Positions 48,171 through 59,293 of a stretch of DNA of 64,000 nt are shown piece after piece. Origin of the DNA: Schistocephalus solidus (lineage: Eukaryota; Platyhelminthes; Cestoda; Diphyllobothriidea; Diphyllobothriidae); assembly GCA_017591395.1 (NCBI GenBank), contig WEDG01000290.1, positions 117,085-181,084 on the forward strand, read 5' to 3'. The notes beneath the pieces were generated by a model. The model was not told the DNA's origin and made no database searches. It saw only the letters and a program-made list of their open reading frames with translations. Numbering within the stretch: the stretch's first letter is position 1; every line of letters starts with the position of its first letter. The translations under genes and the position numbers were made by a program.

Positions 48171-51100
48171 GGTAAAATTGACGGAAACCACGCCGGTCAA
48201 CAGCCCTACCAAATGCCTATGGATTTGTACCCAGACAGGGGACTAAATATATCTTGTGAGATATCCAGAAATAATTACCAGGTGCAAGAAACAAACAACA
48301 ATCTTCAGAGATCGAGAGAAGAAAACAAGATGACAATGATGTACACAAATGTGCAGCGTCTATTCAACAATATGGATGAAATCAAACTGGCCATAGAACA
48401 TTTACAATCTGACTGCATAACTATAACTGATTCATGGTAAAATGAGCAAATCGGAGATATATAAGATAGGATATATGGATTTCAGCTTATCCGCATGGGT
48501 ACCAACGGACCCAGGGTTTAAGGATTCGTTATTTTCATACGAGATGTCATTGACTACAATCCAGATTGGCCTCATGAAATAGGAACGCGTGTTGCGAAAC
48601 AATTAGTTTTGAATTGAAATTCTCAAACCAAACCAGATATCCATATGATCATGGTATATCGAACCCCTGCACAGCGGACAGACACTGACGAAGCACTCAT
48701 AATGGAGGTGAAACAAATCTGGAGATTTTTACTCTCCCGACAACGATTGGGTATCAAATATACTGCTCGTGATCAGAAAATTCCTTTAGAATGGTAATTA
48801 CTTCAGCAGGTAACTGATGAATTTCTTACCCAACACGTCACAATGGTTATGCGGTTCCGAAGTGGGCAGTAGTCAAGCTGTTTGGATCTAATCATAAGTA
48901 GAGATAAGGATTACATCTTTGTGTTTTGATTTTCCATCACGCCCCTTGGACAAAGTGATCCTTGCATAATTGCTTGGGAGTACAATTGTTTTTGTGTACC
49001 CGAACATCGAGCAGTTAGAGAGAGAAATGTATGGAAAGGAGTTTATTAACAAATTAAAAACATCTTACCAAGATAGCCTGGAGTCCTGCACATATAATTG
49101 AACCAAATGCTGCCTGGTTCTTCATTAGCAACTTTATTCGGCAGTTGTTGGAGAAATTCTGTCCACTTAAAAGGTGACTGCGCGTTTTACCGAACCGGGT
49201 GGGTGATATCGAAATTAAAAATGAATATCGAGAAGAAAAGAAGACTTTCGAGCACATACGCCAGATATCGAAAATGCGAACCCTTTTCCGCTTGTAAGAA
49301 ACAGCAAAATCGGTGTCGGAATCTTCTGAAAAAACAAAGGTCAGCCTTTGATCAGAAATAGTCAAAGACACACCAAGAAATTCAAAAAGGTTCTTTGCAT
49401 ACGTGAATAAGGCAAAGGGAAATATTGATCCCATTCCTTGTCTAAAAGACTATCAGCGAACCAGGTTAAGCGATTACTCTGATGAGACGAAGCTCTTATC
49501 AAATGTCTTTATATCAGCGTATACAGAGGACCCGCCTTTTGACGAGGAAGAACACCACAGTATAACCACAACTACAGACAAAATTAGCACTATGTCGTTT
49601 CCAATAGACACAGTAAGTAAATTTTCGAAAGAGCTGCATCACACTAACTCACCTGACCTGGATAGCATATGCGCAAACGTTCTCAATGAACTCACCGACC
49701 AGCTGGTCTCTCCGCTCCATAAGACCTTTGAAAGTTCGATGGAGGCGGGGATTCTGCTTACCGTGTGGAAGATGCCCAACATAACCCCCATCTATAAAGG
49801 AGGAGAGAGGATATCACAAAATAGTTTCAGACCCGTCAGACTCATAAGTATCTGCTGCAAATTGGCGGAGAAGATAATGAAAAGTTCATACCAGCATGGA
49901 TTAAGAAGTGGTCGATCATGCCTCACACACCTGCTCACATCCATCAAATGCTGGATGAAATCTTAAGAAATTTGTTTGTCAGTCTATGCGGTCAACATTG
50001 AATTTAGCTAAGCATTTGACAGGTTTCCACACAGACGTCTGTTCTTGAAGCTGCGTTTAATGGGTGTGACTGCCAACATTCTCAAATAGCTGGCCAACGT
50101 TTTCAAAGGCAGCAGCCAACGTGTTTGTATTGAAGACGCCAAGTCGCAATGGGAAACCGTTTACAGTAGAGTTTCGCGAAGGGACCGTTCTGGTTCCCAT
50201 TCTGTTTTTGATCTAGGTGAACGACTGCCTTAATTGTCTGACATGCGAGAAGTTCATGTTTCCTGATAATCTGAAGTTATGGAATTCGACTGAAAATCCG
50301 GACGACGCGCGGAACTTACAAAATAACTTGGATCGCTTGCAAACATGGTGTGCTGCTAAATCTTTCGACTTAATTCTACTTCCAGAAGGGTGATGAGGTT
50401 TGAATATAGGTAGTTCATTTGCGGTCACCAAATTTTTCTAAAATGACTTGCGCATTTGGATAACACCGACTCTCAATCCATCGTCGCAGTGTGCGATGAT
50501 AGCAAAGAAGGCTATGGGTATCTTAGGATCGATCAGGAGATCCTTCGTTTATTTTGCTGAACAGTGTTTTGGGTGCGTGTTTTGAACATTTATCTAGCCG
50601 GTGTTTTAATATCGCGTTCAGGCCTGGTGTCCCTGGGCTAAACATAACTGCTCTCTTTTGGAGAACGTTTGATGGGGGACAATGAAACTTCTCAGTGGAT
50701 TGGAATGCCTACCCTATGAGGGCCACCTAGAAAGACTTAAACACTTTTCTCTGTCTTATAGGCTTCAAGGATTATCTGATATGCGAGAAGGTAATGTTAT
50801 CTGACGATCTGAAGTTATCGAAGTCGATTGAAAAACCGAAGGATGCGCAGAACTTACAAAATCACTAAGATCGCTTGCAAATATGGTGTTATGAGTGGTT
50901 GCTGAAACTTGATTTCAACAAATGACAAATCATCCAACTGCAGTCTAGTTACAGAATGATGATAAGTTTTGAGTATCAGTACTTAATCAGTGGTCACCAA
51001 CTGGAGGATTTAAATGATCAAATGGAATTGGGTATGTGGATAACACCTACCCCAAAACCATTGTCGCACTGTGCAAATATAGTAAAGAAAGCTTTGTGTA

Positions 51101-51780
51101 TCTTAGGAGCAATCAGGAAATCCTTCGTTTATTTTGACGAAGAGCTTTTAGGGCACGTGTTTGAAACATTTATCCGGCAGTGTGGGAATATTGCGTTCAG
51201 GCGTGGTGTCCCTGGGCAAACATGACTACGCTCTGTTGGAGAAATATCAATGGAGGTTGACGAAACTAGTCAGTGGATTGGAATGCCTACCCTATGAGGA
51301 CCGACTATAAAGACTAAAACATTTTCCTCTCTCTTATAGGCACTACAGAGGGAATATGATCTTAGTCTTCAAACTTGTCCGAGAAGTTGATTGTGCTCTT
51401 CAAATGGCCGATCTTTTTGAATTGGCAAAAATGGCAACTCTCCGAGATCACCACTACAAACTGAACATAATGCACGCAGAACGTGATATGCGGACCGACT
51501 TCTTTTCCCACTGGGTGATTGAAGAATGGAACAAACTGCCTACTTCAGTTGTTCAGGCTGAGATCGTTGCAACGTTTAAAAGCAAAATTGATGAATTTTT
51601 TTCTATTGATGAACATTTATTTAGTCGACACCAGTGACCAATATACTACAAACATATCACCAAGTATCCTTTGCATATTTTGGTAGCGTCTAACTCTAAA
51701 TAGGGTTTTCAAAGGCTCTACGTACTCCCTTATACCTACTGAATTCTACTCTTTGGTTTTGTGAATTATCCAACCAACGC
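48171..51780 (+). pseudogene. Element B3: third-locus copy without D insertion
   Basis: Starts with an ORF2 N-terminal region (SGKIDGNHAG) absent from the other B copies, then MMYTNVQRLFNNMDEIKLA. The endonuclease runs unbroken across the place where D sits elsewhere (48,845). Then linker, RT with the same IEFS-TAG-AFD motif (near 50,000), both palm-thumb units (FPDN near 50,265; second unit from about 50,780), C-terminal VIEEWNKLPTS (near 51,530) and tail to about 51,780. A deletion near 49,880 removes about 13 residues of the RT fingers. It is roughly 95 percent or more like the IR copies by eye. Confidence 0.82.
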
Positions 51781-52018
51781 CAGCGAAAATTAAGATCGCT
51801 GTCTTTCGCAGGCATTTCCGTGGCAGCTGACTACAATCTGAAGTACTGCTGGATTGCAGGTGACTTCAATCTTTCTGAAGTTCAATGATATCTACCCTCC
51901 AGTCCTATACATTTCGAAGACTTACTTGAGGCCATAGACATTGGCATGTGAGAAAAGTTAGTCGATTTCCCCATCTGAGGATCAAACATTATTAGGTTTA
52001 TTTTCTGTAGAGTTTGCC
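51781..52018 (+). pseudogene. F-type endonuclease fragment downstream of B3
   Basis: The best preserved of three sister fragments: CWIAGDFNLSEVQ, then LLEAIDIGM, LVDFP and SNIIRFIFC, ending in TTTTCTGTAGAG as in F. It confirms that B tails here are followed by the same foreign endonuclease piece. Confidence 0.65.
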
Positions 52019-52079
52019 AGGAATTTTTTTCGTGTAACCTTAATTCATTATAATTCACTATATTTAAGAGAGCTAGGCA

Positions 52080-52210
52080 GTTCCTTTGAAAACCCTTTTT
52101 AAAGATAAACGCTAGGAAAATATGCAAATGTTTAATGGTGATATGGTTATAGTATATCGTTATTGGTGTCGACTAAATATATGTCCAGCGATTAAAAATT
52201 CACATTTTAA
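52080..52210 (-). repeat. Inverted, diverged copy of a B tail
   Basis: Shares with the reverse complement of the B tail (as at 41,100-41,230, plus-strand reading) TTTGAAAACCC, AAATATGCAAA, GGTGATATG, GGTGTCGACTAAAT and the last bases before the C-terminal codons. It lies 300 bp beyond the B3 tail and in opposite orientation. It is the remnant of a second, older minus-strand element. Confidence 0.55.
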
Positions 52211-52217
52211 CCCAATT

Positions 52218-52722
52218 GGGAGTTCTGACCTTGATCGGTTCCTTCTTGTCTAACCACAGCCAGAAAGTCTAGAAAGGCAAAAGCTACTCGAAGCCTCAGT
52301 TGATCCTGAGTGGCATTTTTCAAGGCAGGGTTCTAGGTCCCCTCCTCTTCATTCTGTACATTAATGAAATTTCAACGGTACTCAGAAATTCACGAAATGT
52401 CCTTTACGCTGACGATCTCAAGGGCATTTACTCATTGTCTAAAGTCACCGCCAATAGTTTCTTTGATAAAATCAAGACTGATCGACTTATGCTCTCACGT
52501 TGGAGCTCTAGTTGGCAGATGGAATTTCCTCCATCGAGGAGTAATTTTATGTGTTTTTGTCTCGCCCAGCTGCCTGGACCCCTAGTTATTCAAAAGAGTA
52601 CATTTTAAGAACGATCAACCGTAATCGACTTAGGTCTAAGTAACATAAATAAGCTAGCATAATCACCTCGTCTTGATCGAATTTCTGCAAAGGCTGCACA
52701 AATATGTGGTTTTATAAAACAT
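52218..52722 (+). pseudogene. Element E2, RT part 1
   Basis: Encodes motif B SGIFQGRVLGPLLFILYIN, motif C VLYADDLKGIYS (near 52,405), DLGLSNINKLA and KAAQICGFI (near 52,700). It is the same family as E1. It breaks off where element H begins and resumes at 53,249. Motif A is missing through 5' truncation. Confidence 0.75.
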
Positions 52723-53248
52723 ACAAAAATTAGTAAGAGGTCAAGCTGAACTGCCATATGAGATTCGTCTAAATAACCTTAAGCTCTATCCTCTGAGTTA
52801 TAGGCAGTTGCGCGGAGACTTGATACAAACCTTCCGTATCGTGCGTGGCATGCATTGCGCCCTCCTATGTGATGACTTTTTCCAACTTGCCACTACGAAA
52901 AATCTCCGAGGTCATCCATTCAAACTAAGTGTGCCCCAAGTAAGATTGGATGTGAGGAAGTATTTTTTCACCAACCGTGTCGTGGAACCGTGGAATAACC
53001 TACCTGAGGCAATTGTTTTGTCCCAGTCTGTGTATACATTCAAACATCGGCTTGAAATACATATGTTACAGTACCATGAAGACTATGTGACTACTTAACA
53101 TTAACAATATCAGTGTACCACGTAAACCTGCCTGCATTCACTTGACTGTTACTTCTTTAATTTGCTTCTTATTCTTGCTACTTTTATGTAACAAATAGGG
53201 ATTTCAAAGGCGTAAGCCTATTTTCTTCAAATACACTGAACACTGAAC
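52723..53248 (+). mobile_element. Element H: CR1-like 3' fragment inserted in E2
   Basis: Encodes LNNLKLYPLSYRQLRGDLIQ and NRVVEPWNNLPEAIV, the typical C-terminal domain of a CR1-like RT, then a stop (53,096) and a short 3' UTR ending in near repeats of ACTGAAC/ACTGAAT. E1 reads TTTTATATCACATAATTTC across this point without a break, so H is an insertion. It lacks the U-tract hairpin of C, D, E, F and G. Confidence 0.72.
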
Positions 53249-53835
53249 TGAATACTTTCTTTCTTCTGAAAATAAAGTTGAGATTGTACTGCAGGTTTGT
53301 TCTTCCTATCCTAAAATACTTCTGTCCCCTCTTTGGGCTGATAAACGCCTCTGACCGCAGTAAGATTGAAGAAGTTCAGAAAGTTTTTACTCGAAGACTA
53401 TTTTCTATTCCTGGATCCAGCATCTCTAATGCGGATTGATGCCAGTTAGCAAACAGTATATCTCTGTGGGTTGAAAGACTCTTATCTGGTCTTTGCTTCC
53501 TGTTTCGCGTTAAATCAAGTCCCAAATGCCCACGAATTAACGCTCTCACTCCGGTAGATCGAGTCTATGCCACTCTTAAGTCCTCCATGATCATTTTACA
53601 ACCCTTTAGCTCCACAACTAACCGCTCTCCATTTTTGCCTCCAAATATACTTTCATCTGGAATAATCTTTCACTCGAAATTAGGCTGTCGTCTACATAAG
53701 TAATTTTCAAAACCTTATTACCAAAAATTTAACTTCGGAAGATATAAAGTACTTATTGTCTGTTTCCTTCCCAAACTCGCAACTTTTGGAATTTGAAAAG
53801 GGACCTGCTGGTATTTAAGGATGTTCCCTTGATAT
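53249..53835 (+). pseudogene. Element E2, RT part 2
   Basis: Continues E2: FVLPILKYFCPLFGLINASD, KVFTRRLFSIPGSS, NALTPVDRVYATL and a C-terminus parallel to E1 at 26.6-27.1 kb. The match to E1 runs to about GATGTTCCCTTGATAT, where the minus-strand element F is inserted; E2 resumes at 56,515. Confidence 0.75.
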
Positions 53836-56514
53836 TATTCATTTATTTATTTTTTTATTTATTGCCAGTTTACAGGCAAGGTCGAAAATATATATATTCA
53901 GTAGAGGGTCAAGCTGACAGTGAAATAAACTCCTGATCGTTGTTTCAAGTGTTTTCTGGAGAAAAAAACTGCAGCTTATTGAGGGATTAAAGTTCAGGAC
54001 AGGGAAGCGTTGACACAGGTGCCCGGTGAAGGACTTATCTATTCAGTGTCATGGATCCGGTATTCTGCACCAACAGGTATGTCAGCGAACGGCTGTTCAC
54101 TGTCGACTGAGAAATAAGCCGATTGAGGTCTGCAGAGCCGGTAATATTGCCCTCAGCATGAAGACCGGCACAGGATTCAGAGTCCATGAACGCCATCAGA
54201 ACCGAAGAGAGCTTCAACAGAGTCAGCAACCAAAAGTTTTGGAAGGTGTCCTGAATGTAGAAAACTAGTGACAGTTCGCGTAAACAAGGGCTAGCTTTGC
54301 TGAATTTTGATACTTCTAGGTAACTTATTCCAGATTGCTATAGCGTTTACCGAAAAACACTGTCGGTATCTAACTGTGCGTGCCAAAGGAAGAAATAAAA
54401 ATACATCTCGATGACTGGTGCGCCGAGAGTGGTCGAGGTGCCTCAGAGATATAAGGGGGTTAAATGTACGACTGTTTAGTAGTTTAAACAGTAAAAATAG
54501 TCCCTTCTGTAATCTGCGAAGCCACAGCGGGTCAAGGCTTGTAAGCTCACAGCGTTGGTGATAGGACAGGTTTCGGTGATCTGAATAGAAAACTCTTTTT
54601 TGTAAAGAAGTGCTGGACTGATTCTATATTCTTTCGTTCACTAGCGTGCAGAAGACTAAATAGAAACGAGCAATATTCCAGACTAGGCCTGACATACATT
54701 TTATAGAGGCTGATTCTAATTTTGACGGTTTTAAAATTTCTGAGAATAAACCCAGTAGTTTGGCGTGCTTTCGAGACAATCAGGGCGCAGTGCTCTGACA
54801 GATTAAGACTACTAGAGTATGATATGCCCAGATCCTTTATAAGTCGGGGCACGTTTAGATCGTGACCGTCTATGCTTTGGTGGGGCTGATGGTTGTCGCC
54901 AATAACCATCACGGAGCACTTTTGCCAAGAAAGTGAGAGGCGCCATGTGCGACACCACTGAGCAAAGGCCTGAAGATCCGTTTTTAAGAGCTCAAGTACG
55001 ATGTTGCGATCAACTGGTTTATATTGATAGGCAACTTTTAAATCGTCAGCATGCATAAAGGGCCTACCATACTGAAAACCACCAGGAACATCGTTGACAA
55101 AGAGGCAAAATAGAAGCGGGTCGAGCACGCTGCCCTGAAAAATTCCGCTCCTCAAATGCGTGGGGTTTGATGTTACATCAGAAATTTTAACCCGTTGTGC
55201 GCGAGCATTCAATTAGGAGGATAATAAGTTCAGAAGCTTGTTACCTATGCCTAAGGAGGCAAGTTTTAGCAGTAGGAGATCATAGTCAACACGATCAAAA
55301 GCCTTCGTGAAATCGAAGTAAACGGTGTAAATTGTGAAACCGCTGTCTCTAGATTGTAGCACATGATCAGAGAAAGAGAGCTGGCAAGTGTCACAAGACG
55401 TTTTTTCGAGAAACCCATGCTGAGCCGCATTAAGTAGTTTGTTCTCTGTTAGGTGACGCCTCGTCTTGTCTTTGATCAAGGTCTCTAAGATCTTCGAAAC
55501 TTCTGGTAGTGTATTTATTGGCCTAAAGTCGTCAAATGACGTAGGTCGGCCGTGTTTGGGTATAGGCAGTTTTTGCGATTCCTTCCATAAAATAGGAAAA
55601 GTTTCACTTTTAAGAACAAGATTAAATATCTCATACAGAAGAGACGGAAATATATCGTTCGCATCCGCCTTTAGAACGCTGACCGGGACGCCACCTGGTC
55701 CAGGACTTTAAGATTGCCGAAAACGCCGAATGGCTACGGTCACGTCCCAGAGGGTAAAAATTATGGTTTCGAGGACGTTGCCGGTCCAAACCCGGATGTT
55801 AGGAGATGGAGCGACAGTATGTTCACTAAACGTTCTAGATAAGAAAGCAATAAAGTTATCAGCATTCAACTTAGCGTCAGCTATAGGGTTTCCTAAGGCG
55901 TCTCGAAGTACGGGGTGCCGCGTTTTTCTCTGCGCTTTTACTGTGCGCGAAAAGAGCTTCACAACATTTAACGAAGGGTTTTCGGCAAAGTTGACCTCAT
56001 CAGCTAGCCGTTTTTCTTCAGACAGCCTTTTAGCCTCTTCAAAGATTTGTTGGATCAAGGGCATGACGAAAGGGTCGTTTTGTAGATGCAAATGACGGGA
56101 GAGTCTGCGCAGTCTACGGCGGAATGATAAAGGGAGGTAGAATTTATCCTTAACATTAATTATTTTCTTACGGGGAACAAAACGAGAAATAAGTGGACCT
56201 AGAACTTTTTAACAAGTATCAGTACAAACATTTACATCCGAACATACAAAGAAGTTAGTCCAATCGTGGGAATTTAGTTGTGTTAGCAATTCCCTCATAT
56301 TTGCTGTTTTGAAATCACGGAAAAAGTCATATTTATTGGAAAAACGTTTCATTAGCCTCTAGTTCTAGTGTAGAAAGAACAATAGCATGATCAGAACTCC
56401 CACGTGGATCTAAAGGTGACACTGAAAATGGCTGTCAACCTCTACAGAAAATAAGATCAAGTATATTTGATCATCGGGTGGGAAAATCAACTACCTGGTC
56501 CCACATGCCTATGT
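53836..56514 (-). pseudogene. Element F: CR1-like element, endonuclease end to 3' tail
   Basis: From 56,514 down: endonuclease end VVDFPT, SNILDLIFC and PLDPRGSSDHAIVLSTLELE; linker with LSFRRRLRRLSRH, a 127-codon open stretch (56,091-55,708); RT fingers; NKLLNAAQHGFLEKTSCDTC; motif A YTVYFDFTKAFDRVDYD (near 55,320); a 221-codon stretch (55,212-54,547) with motif B SGIFQGSVLDPLLF and motif C MHADDLKVAY, where YADD is HADD; C-terminus FSVNAIAIWNKLPRSIKIQ. The 3' UTR ends in an A-rich AATAAATAAAAAAATAAA tail at 53,836. Only a few stops or shifts separate the frames, so it is among the younger copies. Confidence 0.83.
53911..53977 (-). promoter_or_regulatory. 3' UTR hairpin with facing U tracts (element F)
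   Basis: On the minus strand AAGCTGCAG pairs with CTG-T-CAGCTT (nine pairs, one bulged U). Inside, U7 faces UUUAUUUCA, and CTCC pairs with GGAG. Compared with D of the same family, an outer G-C pair is A-U here. A TTGCC-loop-GGCAA hairpin with the loop TGTAAACT follows before the tail. Confidence 0.65.
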
Positions 56515-57235
56515 GTTAATTATCCGCTAAGATTCAATCTTCGCAGAAAATTTTTCGTCCCCTCCTTTTCAACTATCGTCGCCAAATCTTGACAACATTG
56601 ATAAGTTTCTCCGATTTTTCAACCTTGACGATGGTCTCCGGGATCTTTTGATTATCGTGGCAGGTTATGATGTATTGACCTATGTTTTGGATTTTGAAGT
56701 TAGCAAGGGTTGCATCTCGATGATGATCTTGTGACCTCTACTTTCCCCTCTTCGTGTAGACCCTGTTTTCTACGATGAGTTCCTCCTCTCTCCCCTTCCT
56801 GATGGTTAAAAACAGTAGCTCCGGCTATATTATCTCTCACCCGACAAGGAGCGTTCCGAATCCTCCTTGCATCGTACCAATTCCATCAACTCTAGCTATT
56901 AATTTTTTAGCGAAACAGGTTTTTCTCCGAGTTTTTTTTTAATTTTTTGGCTCGCTGAACTCCATCCCTGATCTCACCGTAGGTGTTATTTTCACTGCTT
57001 CTTTTCTAGCTCACCGTATATTCCAAAGCTTCTTGAATATTATTTTAAAAAGGGCGAATCGTTCTGAATCGGATATGCCTACCATACTACTATTTTCTGC
57101 TTTTCCTATGGATGTTCACATAGTGCAGTAATTATCCACTTTGTATTTATCCATAGCGCGATACAAAGTTTGTAATGATGGGGCGCTCTGGGCCTTATAT
57201 GAAATTTATTTATTTATTATTTATTTAGTTATAGT
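56515..57235 (+). pseudogene. Element E2, 3' UTR resumed after F
   Basis: Aligns with the reverse complement of 25,825-26,560 (E1 3' UTR): AATCTTCGCAG, TGGTCTCCGGGATCT, TTCCTCCTCTCT, AGTAGCTC. It ends in an (ATTT)n-type tail near 57,205-57,230. Together with 52,218-52,722 and 53,249-53,835 it forms one element interrupted twice. Confidence 0.75.
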
Positions 57236-57409
57236 TGTTTCTCCCCTATAACTCGAGGCTGAGGAAACGTTTTCCAAAAACATATAATTTCGCGTGATTT
57301 TGTATCGAAAAATATGGGGAAATTACTGACACATCTTAATTCCCACAATTGTCTGACTTATTCCTATGTTTCGGTGTGAATATTTGAAATGATACACTGT
57401 ATGATGGTC

Positions 57410-57630
57410 TAGATCCATTCATCTCTCGTTTTGTTCCCCGATAGCAAATAACTGATGTCAAGGATGAAGTCTACATCCCTTCATCTTTCCGCCGTAGACT
57501 GCGTAGTCTCTCAAGTCATTTTAATCTGCAAAATGACACTTCATTCTGTCATTGATTCAACTAATCTTTGAGCAAGCTAAGAGGCTATATGAGGACAAAA
57601 AGCTAGGCGATAAGGTCAACTTGGCCAAAT
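57410..57630 (+). pseudogene. F-like element, left part of interrupted copy
   Basis: Encodes PSSFRRRLRSLSSHFNLQND and LIFEQAKRLYEDKKLGDKVN, parallel to the F linker at 56,110-55,980 (minus). It stops at GCCAAAT (57,624-57,630), and the same linker resumes at 63,795 after element G. A stop and a shift show that it was dead or decayed since. Confidence 0.75.
57624..57630 (+). repeat. Target-site duplication of element G, left copy
   Basis: GCCAAAT is repeated at 63,795-63,801. The F-like reading frame continues from one copy to the other, as expected for a target-site duplication. Confidence 0.65.
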
Positions 57631-57812
57631 GTGCACAACCGCTTAAAATCCTCAACTCCAAGATAAGTTTAAATTGCTTATTATTTGAAGATATTGCGAT
57701 ACTTTTCTCACTCAATTATAATCTTAATTTATAAGAAGTGTACTTCTGTACCCTAGCTCCCAATTTGTGGCATAAAACCATCTAAATCCTCACGCATTCA
57801 TATACCAGAAAT

Positions 57813-59293
57813 ATGACGGACGCAAAATTAACTATCGATAAACTAGATCTCTCAGCAATCCTACGTCTGCAAAACTTTATCGACAAATATGAACATCTTT
57901 TTACGTTGCTCAACTCACTATTAGACCCAAAATCCTTTTGCGACCAGCTTAACAAGCGTACCACAAATAGAACCGATTATACACGTAGTCTCTTCAGAGG
58001 TCGCTGATAGGTCCAAACGCAAGTTTAATGTCATTATCAAAAATATCCCCCACACCATCAATCCAACAACTCATACACTCGTGTGGTCTAAACATCAGCA
58101 TAGCTTCCACCAAAAGGCTTAATTCAAGAAGCAAAAATAAGCCAGTGTTAGTGACCTTCTATTCACAAACCGAAGCCGATCTAGTTCTACAAAACCCTGA
58201 AGTGAACCGAACTCTGCTCACCCGAAAAGCATTCATAGGTCCAGACCTCACACCTATGCAAAGACGTGAACTTCAGACCAAAGCCACGCAGCTCAAAACA
58301 GATGTTAATCATACTTTCTCCTCAGTTGAACCTCAAGCAGGCACTTCCAACGCTGCCAACTATAATGCAAAGCGTACAAGCCAGTTTAATCAAAAATGAT
58401 AAACATAGTGTTTCCTTAGCCAAACCTTTGGCAAGTTTATCTAATTTTTATTCTGACACTCATAATACCAATCGAATAACTGCTTCAGCAGTTAGGAGAG
58501 GTCAGAATCAAACAAAACGAGCACCTCAAAATGCTAAAACCTCCCTGGAACAGCTTGATGACACAAATTCTGGATCCAGTCATGTCGCAATATTAGATAG
58601 TAATATAAATGTTACTACGAATCCGCCAACTGAACAACCAGTAACAGAAAATGTCGACCCAGCAAATAATACAAATCCTATAACGTGCGTGTCAATCCCT
58701 TCAAGCTCAAAAGATAACCCAATTTGTCTCCCAGTTAGTATTCCTATGCAAAAAGCTTTATTGAGCACACCGTTACTACCAAAAAGCCAAAAAAATGTCA
58801 ACCCAAGTAATATAAGTGCTCCAATTTCTCCAAACTCTCATAAGACACGAATAACCTCTTATAATAACACCTCAACTCCCTCAAATCCAAATGCATGGCA
58901 TAGGAGTAAACCAACGCATGCTAACCGTTCAAACATAGTAACAACTTATGGCAACCAAAGCAGTTACCTAGGCCGGCAAACCTTCCCGACAATAACCCCA
59001 GGTATCTACAATAACCGCCCAGTAAATCCTTTCCCCATATGGGGCATAACCTCTACACTCAACCCATGCTCTCTAACACCTACACACAACCCATACACTT
59101 TAACCCATGCACTCAAATCCCACCACCCTCTCAACACATACACTCTTACCCATTCCCTCATCTCTCACCATACACATCACCATACCTTCCAACAGTTACA
59201 CACTTCCCTTCTATTAGCCCATCGCAAAATCAAAACAGTTTTAGAAATCAGTTTTTTCACAACAGCTGGGCTCTTCCATATCCGACATCCTAA
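57813..59293 (+). pseudogene. Element G ORF1, RRM-like RNA-binding protein (frameshifted)
   Basis: ORF1 proteins of CR1-like elements bind the element RNA. Starting at ATG 57,813 (MTDAKLTIDKLDLS), an N-terminal part of about 60 residues is followed in a shifted frame by RSKRKFNVIIKNIP, then in another by CGLNISIASTKRLNSRSK, PVLVTFYSQTEADLVL and IGPDLTPMQRRELQTK. These are the beta-strands and the DLTPxQR block of the RRM-like domain. A Ser/Asn/Thr/Pro-rich stretch (58,400-59,030) and a His/Thr/Pro/Tyr-rich end (59,039-59,293, with LSPYTSPYLP) follow. About four frame changes are needed. The stop at 59,291 lies at the ORF2 start. Confidence 0.65.

Noticed and set aside
56909..56999. E2 copy of the U-tract hairpin as a well-formed example
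   Set aside because: Only the position and U tracts are kept. Outer pairing is three bases and the inner stem is irregular, so I do not count it as support.
53836..57235. CRISPR array or tandem repeats
   Set aside because: The AT-rich stretches here are retroelement tails ((AAAT)n or (ATTT)n), without spaced direct repeats.
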